A stretch of 48,493 bases of DNA from Solirubrobacteraceae bacterium (GTDB lineage Bacteria > Actinomycetota > Thermoleophilia > Solirubrobacterales > Solirubrobacteraceae), in contig JANJTP010000001.1 of NCBI GenBank assembly GCA_024711025.1, positions 1 through 48,493 on the forward strand. Reading direction: 5' to 3'. Numbering within the stretch: position 1 is the stretch's first letter; each line of letters opens with the position of its first letter. This document shows positions 25,151 to 33,867 of the stretch, piece after piece. Under the pieces are notes generated by a model. That model was not told the origin of the DNA. It did no database searches and saw only the letters and a list, made by a program, of their open reading frames with translations. The translations under genes were made by a program, and so were the position numbers.

Positions 25151-25912
25151 CTAGCGGCGCGGCGTCGCGTCGAACAGGCGTGGATCGTTGGTGATGATCC
25201 CGGTCACGCCGAGCTGCTCGAGCGCGGCGATCCGCTCGGCATCGTCGACCGTCCAGACGTAGAGCTCGCCGCCGGCGGAGCTGACCGCCGTCGCGAGCGC
25301 GGGCGTGACGAACGCCCAGTGGGCCATCAGCGCATCGACCTCGCCGGCGCGCAGCTGGGAGCCGATCGCCGCCGGCAGGCGCCGGCGCCACCAGGCGATC
25401 ACCGCGTACGCCGGCCAGCGATAGACCGGGTGCCGGGTCAGGTCCCTGCGCACGCGCGGGAACGAGCGGCCCAGACGGAGCTCCGGGGCGACCCGCCGCA
25501 CCACGCGCAGGGACTCGGGCTCCATCGTCGAGATCAGCGAGCGGTCCGCCAAACCGTGCGCGCGCAGCGCGGCGACGACCCGCTCCTCGTAGCCGGGGAG
25601 CTTGAGGTCGACGTCCAGCTCGACACCGTTGTAGGCCTCGTGGGCGAAGTGCTCGAGCCCCTCGGCGAGCGTCATCGGGCGGCGCGCCGAGGCGTCGAGG
25701 TAGTCGTGCGCCAGCAGCAGCTCGCCGCTGCCGTCGAGCCGCTGGGGCAGGACGTCGAACTCGATCATGTCGACGCCGTGAGCGAGCGCGGCGCGGAAGC
25801 TCTCAGCGGTGTTGCCCGGTGCGATGTGGTCGGCGCCCTTGTGCCCGACGCGCTTCGGACGCGCTCGGTCGCCGACGTCGTCGAGCCCGCTCAGCTCTGG
25901 CAGCCCGGGCAT
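25151..25912 (-). CDS. Glycerophosphodiester phosphodiesterase family protein
   Basis: The 253-residue TIM-barrel enzyme would release glycerol 3-phosphate from deacylated phospholipids. Visible are the catalytic His24 in VGHKGADH, the metal pair Glu51/Asp53 in IEFDVLP, and the second His in LLLAHDY. Also present are ELDVDLK and the terminal VYVWTVDD-like strand (here ELYVWTVDDAERI). The usual HRG...PENT loop reads HKG...PGNT, a departure to note. No signal peptide is seen, so it acts in the cytosol. It is the first gene of the run with the Crp-type regulator and Nudix. Confidence 0.85.
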   Translation of the reverse strand: MPGLPELSGLDDVGDRARPKRVGHKGADHIAPGNTAESFRAALAHGVDMIEFDVLPQRLDGSGELLLAHDYLDASARRPMTLAEGLEHFAHEAYNGVELDVDLKLPGYEERVVAALRAHGLADRSLISTMEPESLRVVRRVAPELRLGRSFPRVRRDLTRHPVYRWPAYAVIAWWRRRLPAAIGSQLRAGEVDALMAHWAFVTPALATAVSSAGGELYVWTVDDAERIAALEQLGVTGIITNDPRLFDATPRR

Positions 25913-25986
25913 CGCTGAGCTCTCCGACCGCGGCCGCCCGCAGGCAGTGTCGTCCTTGCCGGCATGGCCTGACTGTACGCCGCGGG

Positions 25987-28900
25987 CTAGGCGCTGAGCG
26001 TCAGCCGCCGCGGCCCCTGGCGGAAGCCGGCCTCGACGAGCCGCGGCTCCCAGTCCGAGCCGACGACCGGCTCGCCGTCGACGCGCTCTATCGAGAGTCG
26101 CAGCCGCGCCGGCCCGTCGGTGACGAATCTCGCCAGCGCTTCGAGCGCCGCACCCGCTCGCGGGTCGCCACCGGCGACCAGCAGCGTCAGCCCGCGCCCG
26201 CCGCGCTCGACGTACAGGACCGGCTCGGCTCCGATCAGCACGACGTACGCCCCGGCAACCCGCTGCGGTCGGCGGGCCCGCTGCCCGTCCTCGGTCTCGC
26301 CGCGGGGCTCCGGCCAGCGCAGCGCCGCGCCGTACGGCTGGGCGGGGTCGGTTGCCGCGATGACGAGCGCCGTCGCCCCGTGGTCGCCGTCCGGCGCGCC
26401 GGCGACGCCCTGGGCGCGGAGGCGCTCGACCGCCCCGGGCAGCGCGAACTGCGCGCCGCCGAGCCCCTCCACGAAGTAGCCGCGCCGGCAGATGCCGAGA
26501 GTCTCCAGGTCGCAGAGCGCGTCGTAGAGCGCGGCGAAGCCGCCGGTGACGCCCTCGGCAAGCACCTGCTCGCGCGTCACGACGCCGTAGCGCTCGAGCA
26601 GCAGCTCCGCGAGCGCGCGGCGCCGCCCGGCGGGCTCGGGCCCCGGCTCGAACAGCGCCGCGCTCAGCGACCAGCGGCCCTGCGCCGTTGCCTGGGCGCC
26701 TGGGCGGCGTCCCGCGAAGCGTCGTGCGGCTCGCGACCTGCGGTCGACCGGACCCCGGGCCCGCGCCAGTGCCAGCCGCGGGGCACGCAGCGGCGCGAAC
26801 GCGTCGTTGGTCGCCTCACCCGCCCAGACGAGATCCCACAGGCCCTCGTGCAGCTCGTCGGGCGAGAACTCCGCGAGCTGCGCGATCAGGTCGGTGAAGA
26901 AGCACGACGCGGAGCCGAGCGCCTCGCGGATGGCCTGGTGCACGGGATCGCCGGGCGGCTCGGGGGCGGGGCCGCGCGCGCCTGGCCGGCCGATCAGCGC
27001 GGCGTCCTCGCGAAACAGCAGCGCGACCCGCCCGCTCGCCCGGCCGAGTGCGCCCGCACCGACCCAGACGAGCTCCCCGCTCGCCGTGAGCTGGTCCAGC
27101 CACGTCGGCGAGTACGCCCCAAGGCGTCGCGGCAGGACGTCGCGCTCCCAGACCTCGACCGGAAGGGCCAGGCCCTGCAGCGCGACGAGCACCTCGCGCA
27201 GGCGGTCGACGCCGGCGCCCGCCGGCGGGTGGCGATCGACGCCCTGCCAGCTCGGCAGGAAGGCCGCGAGCGCCCGTGCGTCGACGGCCTCGATCTCGCG
27301 GCGAAGCACCGCCAGCGAGGCTCGCCGCAGACGGCGCAGCACGTCCGGGTCGCACCACTCGCGCTCGCTGCCGCCGGGGCGCAGCTCGCCGCGCACGAGC
27401 TCGCCGCGGCTCTCGAGCGCGGCCAGCGCGCTCGACGGGTCGACCGCCCAGCGCCTGTGGGCCTGCGCCGTCGTGAACGGGCCGTGGGTGCGCGCCCAGC
27501 GCGCGAGCAGCGCCTCCAGCGGCCGCTCGCTCTCGACCAGGAACGCCGCGGGCAGCCCGCCCGGCGGCACGGCGCCGAGCGCGTCGCGGTAGAGGCCGGC
27601 GTCGTCGGCGGCGATCCATCGCGGCTCGCCGGCGAGCCGCACCGGGATCGCTCGGCGCTCGCGCCGCAGTCGCTCGAGCAGCCCTCCGGCATCGATCCCC
27701 GCGAGCACGCGGCCCGCGGCCTCCTCTGCGGTCAGGTCGCCGACGCGCCGCAGCACCTCGTGCAGGGCGTCGCTCGAGCCGGCGCGGGTGCGAGCGGAGC
27801 GGTGCTGGAGGTCCGCCTCGAGCTCGTCGAGCGCACCGGGGTCGATGAGCTCGCGCAGCTCCTCCTGGCCAAGCAGCTCGCGCAGCAGCTCGCGGTCGAG
27901 CGAGAGCGCCGCCGCGCGCCGCTCCGCGCTCGGCGTGTCGCCCTCGTACATGTACGTCGCGACGTAGTCGAACAGCAGCGAGGAGGCCAGCGGCGAGGCG
28001 GTGGGGGTCTCGACCTCGACCAGCGACAGCTCGCGGCGCTCCAGCGCCGTCAGGATCTCGCGCAGCCCGGGGACGTCGAGCACGTCGCGCAGGCATTCGC
28101 GGTAGGTCTCGAGGACGATCGGGAAGTCCGGGTAGCGCCGTGCGACCTCGAGCAGCGACTGGGCCTTGAGCCGCTGCTGCCAGAGCGGCGTGCGCCGACC
28201 CGGATAGGCGCGCGGGATCAGCAGCGCGCGGGCGGCGTTCTCGCGGAAGCGGGCGCCGAACAGCGCGGAGGACCCCAGCTCGGCGACGACCTGGTCCTCG
28301 ACGGTCTGCGGGTCGAGCCGCACGAGCTCGGCGCCCGGCGGCTCGTCGGCATCGGGGAGGTGGACGATCACGCCGTCGTCGGACCAGATCGCGTCGGCCT
28401 GCAGGCCGAGCTCGTCGCGCAGCCGAGCGCCGAGCGCCAGCGCCCAGGCGGCATGGACGCGCCCGCCGTAGGGGGAGAGCACGCAGAGCCGCCAGTCGCC
28501 GATCTCGTCGCGGAAGCGCTCGACGACGATCGTCCGGTCCGAGGGGATCACGCCGGTGGCGTCCTGCTGCTCGCGCAGCAGCTCGAGCAGGTTGCGCGTT
28601 GCGCGCTCGTCGAGGTCGTACTCGGCCCGCAGCCGCTCGGCGCCGAGGTCGAGCGCGGTGCGGGCGAAGGCGCCGATCTCGCGGCCGAGCTCCTTCGGGC
28701 GTCCGACGCCGTCGCCACGCCAGAACGGCACGGCGCCCGGAAGCCCCGGAGCGGGGGTGACGATCACGCGGTCGCGGCCGATCTCCTCGATCCGCCACGT
28801 CGAGGCGCCGAGCAGGAACGTCTGCCCGGGCCGCGCCTCGTAGACCATCTCCTCGTCGAGCTCGCCGACGCGCCTGCCGTCGGGCAGCACTACGGCGTAG

Positions 28901-30456
28901 AGGCCGCGGTCGGGGATCGTGCCCGCGTTGGTCATCGCCAGCCGGCCGGCGCCCCTGCGCGGCCGGATCGTGCCCGACACGCGATCCCAGACGATCCGCG
29001 GGCGCAGCTCCGCGAACTCCGACGACGGGTAGCGCCCGTCGAGCATGTCGAGCACGTTCTCCAGCAGCTCGCGGCTCAGCTCGGCGTACGAGTGCGTGGC
29101 GCCGACCAGGCGCGCCAGCTCGTCGACCGCCATCGGCTCGTCCTCGCCGGCCGCCGCGGCGATCGCCACGATCTGCTGCGCGAGCACGTCGAGCGCGTTG
29201 CGCGGCACGACCGTCGACTCGATCCGTCCCTCGCGCATCAGCCGCGCGACGACCGCGCACTCGAGCAGGTCGGCGCGGAACTTGGGGAAGATCCGCCCGG
29301 AGCTGCGCTCGCCGACTCCGTGCCCGGCGCGGCCGATCCGCTGCAGCCCGCGCGAGACCGACTTCGGCGACTCGACCTGGATCACGAGGTCGACGGCGCC
29401 CATGTCGATGCCCAGCTCGAGCGACGAGGTGGCCACCAGGCACGGCAGCCGTCCGGCCTTCAGCAGCTCCTCGACGACCTCGCGCTCCTCGCGAGCGAGC
29501 GAGCCGTGGTGGGCGCGGGCCACCTCGCGCGGGGGCTCCTCGGGCGCGAGCTCGGCGTTCGCCAGCTCGTTGAGCCGCAGCGCGAGGCGCTCGGCGCCGC
29601 GGCGGTTGTTGACGAACACGATCGTCGACGCGTGCCGCTCGACGAGCCGCAGGATCTCGGGGTAGATCGCGGGCCAGATCGAGCGGCGCGTCGGCTCGCC
29701 GCCCGGCACGTGCTCCAGTGCGATCACGTCGCCCGTGGCCTGCTCGGGCTGGGTCATCGACTCGACCGGCACGTGGATGCGCAGGTCGAGGTCCTTGCGT
29801 ACGCCGGCGTCGACGATCCGCGCCGTGCGCCGGGGACCGACCAGGAACCGGCCGATCTCCTCGAGCGGGCTCTGGGTCGCCGACAGGCCGATCCGCTGCG
29901 GGTCGCGTCCATCGTCCTGCAGCGCGGCGAGGCGCTCCAGGCTCAACGCCAGGTGGCTGCCGCGCTTGGTCCCGGCGACGGCGTGGATCTCGTCGACGAT
30001 CAGCGCCTCGACCCCGGTCAGCGTCTCGCGCGCGCCGCTCGTCAGCAGGAGGTAGAGCGACTCGGGCGTCGTGATCAGGATGTCCGGCGGCCGGCGGCGC
30101 ATGGCGGCGCGCTCGCGCTGCGGCGTGTCGCCGGTTCGCACGCCGATCCGCACGTCGGCGCCGATGCCCCGGACCGGCGCGACGAGGTTGCGGTCGACGT
30201 CGTAGGCGAGTGCCTTGAGCGGCGAGACGTAGACGATTCTCGTGCGGCGCTCCCCGTCGGCGAGCGGCTCCGCGACGAGCCGGTCGATGCCCCAGAGAAA
30301 CGCCGCGAGCGTCTTGCCCGATCCGGTGGGCGCGCTGATCAGCACGTGCTCACCGGCGGCGATCCGCGGCCACGCCTGCGCCTGGGCGGGCGTCGGCGCC
30401 GCGAACGCGCGCTCGAACCAGTCGCGTGCCTGCGGGGTGAAGGGCGATAGCGGCAT
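25987..30456 (-). CDS. lhr: Lhr family ATP-dependent helicase
   Basis: The 1489-residue SF2 helicase matches full-length bacterial Lhr (about 1500). It has Walker A SAPTGSGKT with Lys48, DEIHAVAGTKRG near residue 152, and the SF2 motif VI QRIGRAGHG near 367. The Lhr winged-helix and core follow to about 850, then the long C-terminal Lhr-CTD. Bacterial Lhr is a 3'-5' DNA helicase linked to repair, especially of alkylated or uracil-containing DNA. The ATG at 30456 precedes FTPQARDWFERAF, the Q-motif region; the frame upstream overlaps the UDG gene in another frame. A uracil-DNA glycosylase gene lies 58 bp upstream on the same strand. Confidence 0.95.
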   Translation of the reverse strand: MPLSPFTPQARDWFERAFAAPTPAQAQAWPRIAAGEHVLISAPTGSGKTLAAFLWGIDRLVAEPLADGERRTRIVYVSPLKALAYDVDRNLVAPVRGIGADVRIGVRTGDTPQRERAAMRRRPPDILITTPESLYLLLTSGARETLTGVEALIVDEIHAVAGTKRGSHLALSLERLAALQDDGRDPQRIGLSATQSPLEEIGRFLVGPRRTARIVDAGVRKDLDLRIHVPVESMTQPEQATGDVIALEHVPGGEPTRRSIWPAIYPEILRLVERHASTIVFVNNRRGAERLALRLNELANAELAPEEPPREVARAHHGSLAREEREVVEELLKAGRLPCLVATSSLELGIDMGAVDLVIQVESPKSVSRGLQRIGRAGHGVGERSSGRIFPKFRADLLECAVVARLMREGRIESTVVPRNALDVLAQQIVAIAAAAGEDEPMAVDELARLVGATHSYAELSRELLENVLDMLDGRYPSSEFAELRPRIVWDRVSGTIRPRRGAGRLAMTNAGTIPDRGLYAVVLPDGRRVGELDEEMVYEARPGQTFLLGASTWRIEEIGRDRVIVTPAPGLPGAVPFWRGDGVGRPKELGREIGAFARTALDLGAERLRAEYDLDERATRNLLELLREQQDATGVIPSDRTIVVERFRDEIGDWRLCVLSPYGGRVHAAWALALGARLRDELGLQADAIWSDDGVIVHLPDADEPPGAELVRLDPQTVEDQVVAELGSSALFGARFRENAARALLIPRAYPGRRTPLWQQRLKAQSLLEVARRYPDFPIVLETYRECLRDVLDVPGLREILTALERRELSLVEVETPTASPLASSLLFDYVATYMYEGDTPSAERRAAALSLDRELLRELLGQEELRELIDPGALDELEADLQHRSARTRAGSSDALHEVLRRVGDLTAEEAAGRVLAGIDAGGLLERLRRERRAIPVRLAGEPRWIAADDAGLYRDALGAVPPGGLPAAFLVESERPLEALLARWARTHGPFTTAQAHRRWAVDPSSALAALESRGELVRGELRPGGSEREWCDPDVLRRLRRASLAVLRREIEAVDARALAAFLPSWQGVDRHPPAGAGVDRLREVLVALQGLALPVEVWERDVLPRRLGAYSPTWLDQLTASGELVWVGAGALGRASGRVALLFREDAALIGRPGARGPAPEPPGDPVHQAIREALGSASCFFTDLIAQLAEFSPDELHEGLWDLVWAGEATNDAFAPLRAPRLALARARGPVDRRSRAARRFAGRRPGAQATAQGRWSLSAALFEPGPEPAGRRRALAELLLERYGVVTREQVLAEGVTGGFAALYDALCDLETLGICRRGYFVEGLGGAQFALPGAVERLRAQGVAGAPDGDHGATALVIAATDPAQPYGAALRWPEPRGETEDGQRARRPQRVAGAYVVLIGAEPVLYVERGGRGLTLLVAGGDPRAGAALEALARFVTDGPARLRLSIERVDGEPVVGSDWEPRLVEAGFRQGPRRLTLSA

Positions 30457-30514
30457 GGGGCCCGCGGTCGAGACTACCCCTGCGCCTGCGCGCCGCCCGC
30501 GGAGCCTCCGCGAG

Positions 30515-31255
30515 TCAGCTCGCGTCTGCGGCGGCCAGCGCCTTGGCGCGTCGCAGCAGCGCGTCGAGCATCGCCGGCGTGAGCCTTCCGGTGAACGTGT
30601 TCTGCTGGCTGGGGTGGTAGCAGCCGAGCAGTGTCGGCCCGCCGTCCGCGCCGGGCTGCCAGAGCGCGTCGTGGCCGAAGCGCGGCCTTGGCCGCGGCAC
30701 GGCGAGCCCCGCGAGCGTGCGAAGACGGAGCGCGGCGTCCCACGCGAAGCCGCCAAGGCACACGATGACGCTCACCCGCTCGAGCAGCGGGAGCTCCGCC
30801 GCCGTCCAGGGCAGGCAGTTGTCGCGCTCGCCGGCGGTGGGGCGGTTGCCGGGCGGAGCGCAGCGCACCGCCGAGGCGATCCACACGTCGCGCAGGCGCA
30901 GGCCGTCGTCGGCGCCGACGCTGTGGGCCTGGCTCGCGAGCCCTGCGCGGTGCAGCGCGGCGACCAGCACGTCGCCGGAGCGGTCGCCGGTGAAGATCCG
31001 TCCCGTGCGGTTCGCCCCGTGCGCCGCCGGCGCGAGCCCGAGCAGCAGAAGGCGCGCGGCCGGGTCGCCGAAGCCGGCGACCGGACGGCCCCAGTAGGTC
31101 TCGTCCGCGAACGCGGCGCGCCGCTCGCGCGCGACCTGCTCGCGCCAGGCGACCAGTCGCGGACAGCGCCGGCAGGTGACGATCCGCCGCTCGAGCGCCG
31201 CGAGCGCGGGCGGAAGCTCGGTGAGGTCCACGCCGGGCGGATCGGGCGTCGGCAC
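30515..31255 (-). CDS. Family 5 uracil-DNA glycosylase (UDGb), iron-sulfur type
   Basis: The 246-residue enzyme removes uracil (and in this family also hypoxanthine and other deaminated bases) from DNA. The signature [19 protein letters not shown] distinguishes family 5 from family 4. The active-site motif 2 is [14 protein letters not shown]. The N-terminal CRRCPRLV and later cysteines (RCAPPGN, IVCLGG) can supply the [4Fe-4S] cluster. GTG at 31255 is 7 nt after TAGGAT, a leaderless-type start. It lies upstream of lhr, which suggests a joint repair role. Confidence 0.9.
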   Translation of the reverse strand: MPTPDPPGVDLTELPPALAALERRIVTCRRCPRLVAWREQVARERRAAFADETYWGRPVAGFGDPAARLLLLGLAPAAHGANRTGRIFTGDRSGDVLVAALHRAGLASQAHSVGADDGLRLRDVWIASAVRCAPPGNRPTAGERDNCLPWTAAELPLLERVSVIVCLGGFAWDAALRLRTLAGLAVPRPRPRFGHDALWQPGADGGPTLLGCYHPSQQNTFTGRLTPAMLDALLRRAKALAAADAS

Positions 31256-31318
31256 ACGCTCGATCCTATGCGTGCGCCGCGACCACCGCGGGCGCGCCTT
31301 GCGCGGCGCGGTTGTCGC

Positions 31319-31351
31319 ACGCGCGGCACCCCGCCGCGGCACCCCGCCGCG
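31319..31351. repeat. Short 13-bp direct repeat upstream of the lipoprotein gene
   Basis: The unit CGCCGCGGCACCC recurs about 2.5 times (CGCGCGGCACCC, CGCCGCGGCACCC, CGCCGCG). It lies between two divergent starts and may just be slippage in GC-rich DNA. Confidence 0.7.
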
Positions 31352-31386
31352 TGTGCTCGCGCCGCGCCCGCTACGCTCCGTCGCCG

Positions 31387-31821
31387 ATGCGTCGCGCCGC
31401 CACGATCGTCCTGCTCGCCGTACCGCTCGCCGCCGCCGGATGCGCCGGCCAGCAGACGACGAGCGTCGACTCCACGAAGGACTTCTCGGGCGCCGAGAAG
31501 CAGGTCGCGACGACGATCGAGCAGCTCCAGTCCTCGACGAAGGACCGCGACGGCTCGCGGATCTGTCGCGATCTGCTGACCGCGAAGCTGCAGCAGAGCA
31601 TCGCCGCCCACGCGGGCGCGCGGGGCTGCGCGCAGGCGGTGAAGGACGCGATACGCGACACCGACCAGGTCGACCTGATCGTCAAGAAGATCGAGCTGTC
31701 CGGCTCGACCGCGCGAGCCACCGTCGCCGAGGAGACGAGCAAGGACCGCACCCGCACGCGCACCGTCCTGCTGGAGAAGCAGGGCCCGCGCTGGCGGATC
31801 TCCGAGCTGCCGGCCGCCTAG
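31387..31821 (+). CDS. Small lipoprotein of unknown function
   Basis: The 144-residue protein begins with RR, a hydrophobic helix and the lipobox LAAAGC (Cys19), so it should be lipidated and held on the outer face of the membrane. The mature part has helices with two cysteines (ICRDLL and RGCAQAV) and an ending with ARATVAEE...PRWRISELP, which resembles the NTF2-like/DUF4878 lipoproteins common in actinobacteria. TACGCT at 31372-31377 lies 9 nt before the ATG with no Shine-Dalgarno. Function unknown. Confidence 0.8.
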   Translation: MRRAATIVLLAVPLAAAGCAGQQTTSVDSTKDFSGAEKQVATTIEQLQSSTKDRDGSRICRDLLTAKLQQSIAAHAGARGCAQAVKDAIRDTDQVDLIVKKIELSGSTARATVAEETSKDRTRTRTVLLEKQGPRWRISELPAA

Positions 31822-31866
31822 GCGCGGCTGCCCGCGGTCGCGGCCCGCCGACGCCGCCGGCAATCG

Positions 31867-32041
31867 TCCTACGCCTGCTTGTCGTCCTACGCCTGCTTGT
31901 CGCCCTACGCCGGCTCGTCGTCCTACGCCGGCTCGTCGTCCTACGCCGGCGGCCGTCCTACGCCGGCTCGTCGTCCTACGCCGGCGGCCGTCCTACGCCG
32001 GCGGCCGTCCTACGCCGACGGCCGTCCTACGCCAGCGGCCG
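31867..32041. repeat. Ten 17/18-bp tandem repeats copied from the rmlB end
   Basis: Ten units of the types TCCTACGCCGGCTCGTCG (18 bp) and TCCTACGCCGGCGGCCG (17 bp) run from 31867 to 32041. Each carries CTA, which is TAG on the minus strand. The unit at 32025-32041 is the end of rmlB itself: its last codons and its TAG stop (32029-32027). Copies closest to the gene are the 17-bp form; distal copies are mostly the 18-bp form. Confidence 0.93.
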
Positions 32042-33010
32042 TCCGTACTGGCGCTCGTAGTACTCGCGATACGCGCCCGAGCGGATCGGCTCCCACCAGT
32101 CGCGGCTGTCGCGGTACCAGGCGACGGTATCGGCCAGCCCCTGTGCGAAGCGCACCCCCGGCTCCCAGCCGAGCGCGCGCACCTTGTCCGAGGAGAGCGA
32201 GTAGCGCCGGTCGTGGCCGGGGCGGTCGGTGACGTGCTCGATCAGGCTCTCGTCGGCGCCGGTCAGCTCGACGATCCGCCGCACGACGTCGATGTTCGCG
32301 CACTCGTCGGGACCGCCGGCGTTGTAGACCTCGCCCGGCTTGCCGTGGGCCAGCACGTGCGAGATCGCCGCGCAGAAGTCGCTGACGTGGATCCAGTTGC
32401 GCACCTGCAGCCCATCGCCGTAGACAGGCAGCGGATCGCCGTGCAGCGCGTTCAGCACCATCAACGGGATCAGCTTCTCGGGATACTGGCGCGGCCCGTA
32501 GTTGTTCGAGCCGCGGCAGATGACGGCGGCCATCCCGTACGTCAGCGCGTAGGACTGGACGAGCAGGTCGGCGCCGGTCTTCGTCGCGCTGTACGGCGAG
32601 GAGGGCTCGAGCGGGCTCTCCTCGGTGAACGAGCCCTCCTCAATCGAGCCGTACACCTCGTCGGTCGAGACCTGCAGGTAGCGCAGGCCTCGCTCGCGCG
32701 CGGCCTCGAGTAGCACGAACGTGCCCAGCGCATGGGTGCGCACGAATGCGTCCGGCTCGGCGATCGAGCGGTCCACGTGCGTCTCGGCGGCGAAGTTCAC
32801 GACCGCCTCGCAGCCGTCGATTGCCCGCGCCACGCTCTCCTGGTCCTCGATCGCGCCGTGCACGAACACGTGCTCGACGTTCTCGAGGTTCTCGCGCCGG
32901 CCCGCGTAGGTGAGCTTGTCGAGGACGACGACCTCGTCGCCTCGCTCGGCGCGCTGACGGACGAACGTGGAGCCGATGAAGCCGGCGCCGCCGCAGACGA
33001 GGAGCCTCAC
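32027..33010 (-). CDS. rmlB: dTDP-glucose 4,6-dehydratase
   Basis: The 327-residue extended SDR makes dTDP-4-keto-6-deoxyglucose. It shows GGAGFIG (7-13), STDEVYGS with the catalytic Asp/Glu pair, YSATKTGAD with YxxxK, and RGSNNYGPRQYPEKLIP. GTG at 33010 overlaps the rmlD stop by 4 bp (GTGA) with GGGAGG 7 nt before it. Length matches the family. It is the third gene of rmlA-rmlD-rmlB. Its last codons and TAG stop are the founding unit of the downstream repeat array. Confidence 0.95.
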   Translation of the reverse strand: MRLLVCGGAGFIGSTFVRQRAERGDEVVVLDKLTYAGRRENLENVEHVFVHGAIEDQESVARAIDGCEAVVNFAAETHVDRSIAEPDAFVRTHALGTFVLLEAARERGLRYLQVSTDEVYGSIEEGSFTEESPLEPSSPYSATKTGADLLVQSYALTYGMAAVICRGSNNYGPRQYPEKLIPLMVLNALHGDPLPVYGDGLQVRNWIHVSDFCAAISHVLAHGKPGEVYNAGGPDECANIDVVRRIVELTGADESLIEHVTDRPGHDRRYSLSSDKVRALGWEPGVRFAQGLADTVAWYRDSRDWWEPIRSGAYREYYERQYGRPLA

Positions 33011-33867
33011 GGAGTACCTCCCGGAGTCGGTGATCGGATGTCGGCGAGGTGGCCGCGCAGACCCTCGCGCCAGTCGGGCAGGCACACGGCGTCGGCGCCG
33101 CGCTCGCTCGCCAGGACGCTGAACGCGGGGCGGGCCGCCGGGCGCGGAAACTCGGCGGTCGTCGTGGACTCGACCCGGCAGTGCGATCCCGCGAGCGAGA
33201 GCGCCTCGCGGGCGAGCTCGAACCACGTCGCGCGGCCGCCGCCGGCGGCGTGGAAGACGCCGCGGGCCCCGCCTGCGGCCAGCGCGACGAGCGCCGGCGC
33301 GAGGTGTCCGGTCCAGGTGGGGCAGCCGATCTGGTCGTCGACGACGCGCAGCTCGTCGCGCTCCGCGCCGAGGCGCAGCATCGTGTCGACGAAGTTCGCC
33401 CCGCCTGCGCCGAACAGCCACGCCGTACGTGCGATCGCGTGGTCGGCGCCGGCCGCCGCGACGGCGACCTCGCCGGCGAGCTTCGAGCGTCCGTAGGCAG
33501 TGCGCGGCCCGACCGCGTCGGACTCGACATAGGGATCGCGTCCGTCGCCCGGGAAGACGTAGTCGGTCGAGACGTGCACGATCCGCGCCCTCGCGACGGC
33601 GGCGCCGGCCGCGACGTTGCCGGCGCCCGCGCCGTTGACCGCGGTCGCCTGCGCCTCCTCGGTCTCCGCCCCGTCGACGTCGGTCCAGGCCGCGCAGTTG
33701 ACGACCGCATCGGGCCGCGCAGCGACCAGCCGCTCGCGGCAGGCAGCCGCGTCGGTGACGTCGAGCGCCACGCGGTCGAGTGCCAGCACCTCGTGCCCGG
33801 CGGCGCGGGCGGCGGCGCAGACCGCGCCGCCCAGCATGCCGCCGGCGCCGGTCACGACCAGGCGCAT
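33007..33867 (-). CDS. rmlD: dTDP-4-dehydrorhamnose reductase
   Basis: The 286-residue NAD(P)H-dependent SDR performs the last step to dTDP-L-rhamnose. It has VTGAGGMLG (5-13), NCAAWTDVDGAE, VSTDYVFPGDG, YGRSKLAGE with YxxxK, and RTAWLFGAGG, all typical of RmlD. Start and stop overlap its neighbours (1 bp with rmlA, 4 bp with rmlB), so it is translated as part of one operon. No fused RmlC domain is present. Confidence 0.93.
   Translation of the reverse strand: MRLVVTGAGGMLGGAVCAAARAAGHEVLALDRVALDVTDAAACRERLVAARPDAVVNCAAWTDVDGAETEEAQATAVNGAGAGNVAAGAAVARARIVHVSTDYVFPGDGRDPYVESDAVGPRTAYGRSKLAGEVAVAAAGADHAIARTAWLFGAGGANFVDTMLRLGAERDELRVVDDQIGCPTWTGHLAPALVALAAGGARGVFHAAGGGRATWFELAREALSLAGSHCRVESTTTAEFPRPAARPAFSVLASERGADAVCLPDWREGLRGHLADIRSPTPGGTP

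Noticed and set aside
25819-30450. A 1543-residue open frame opposite lhr
   Set aside because: It is low-complexity Arg/Ala/Gln-rich sequence in the frame opposite Lhr, as expected in very GC-rich DNA.
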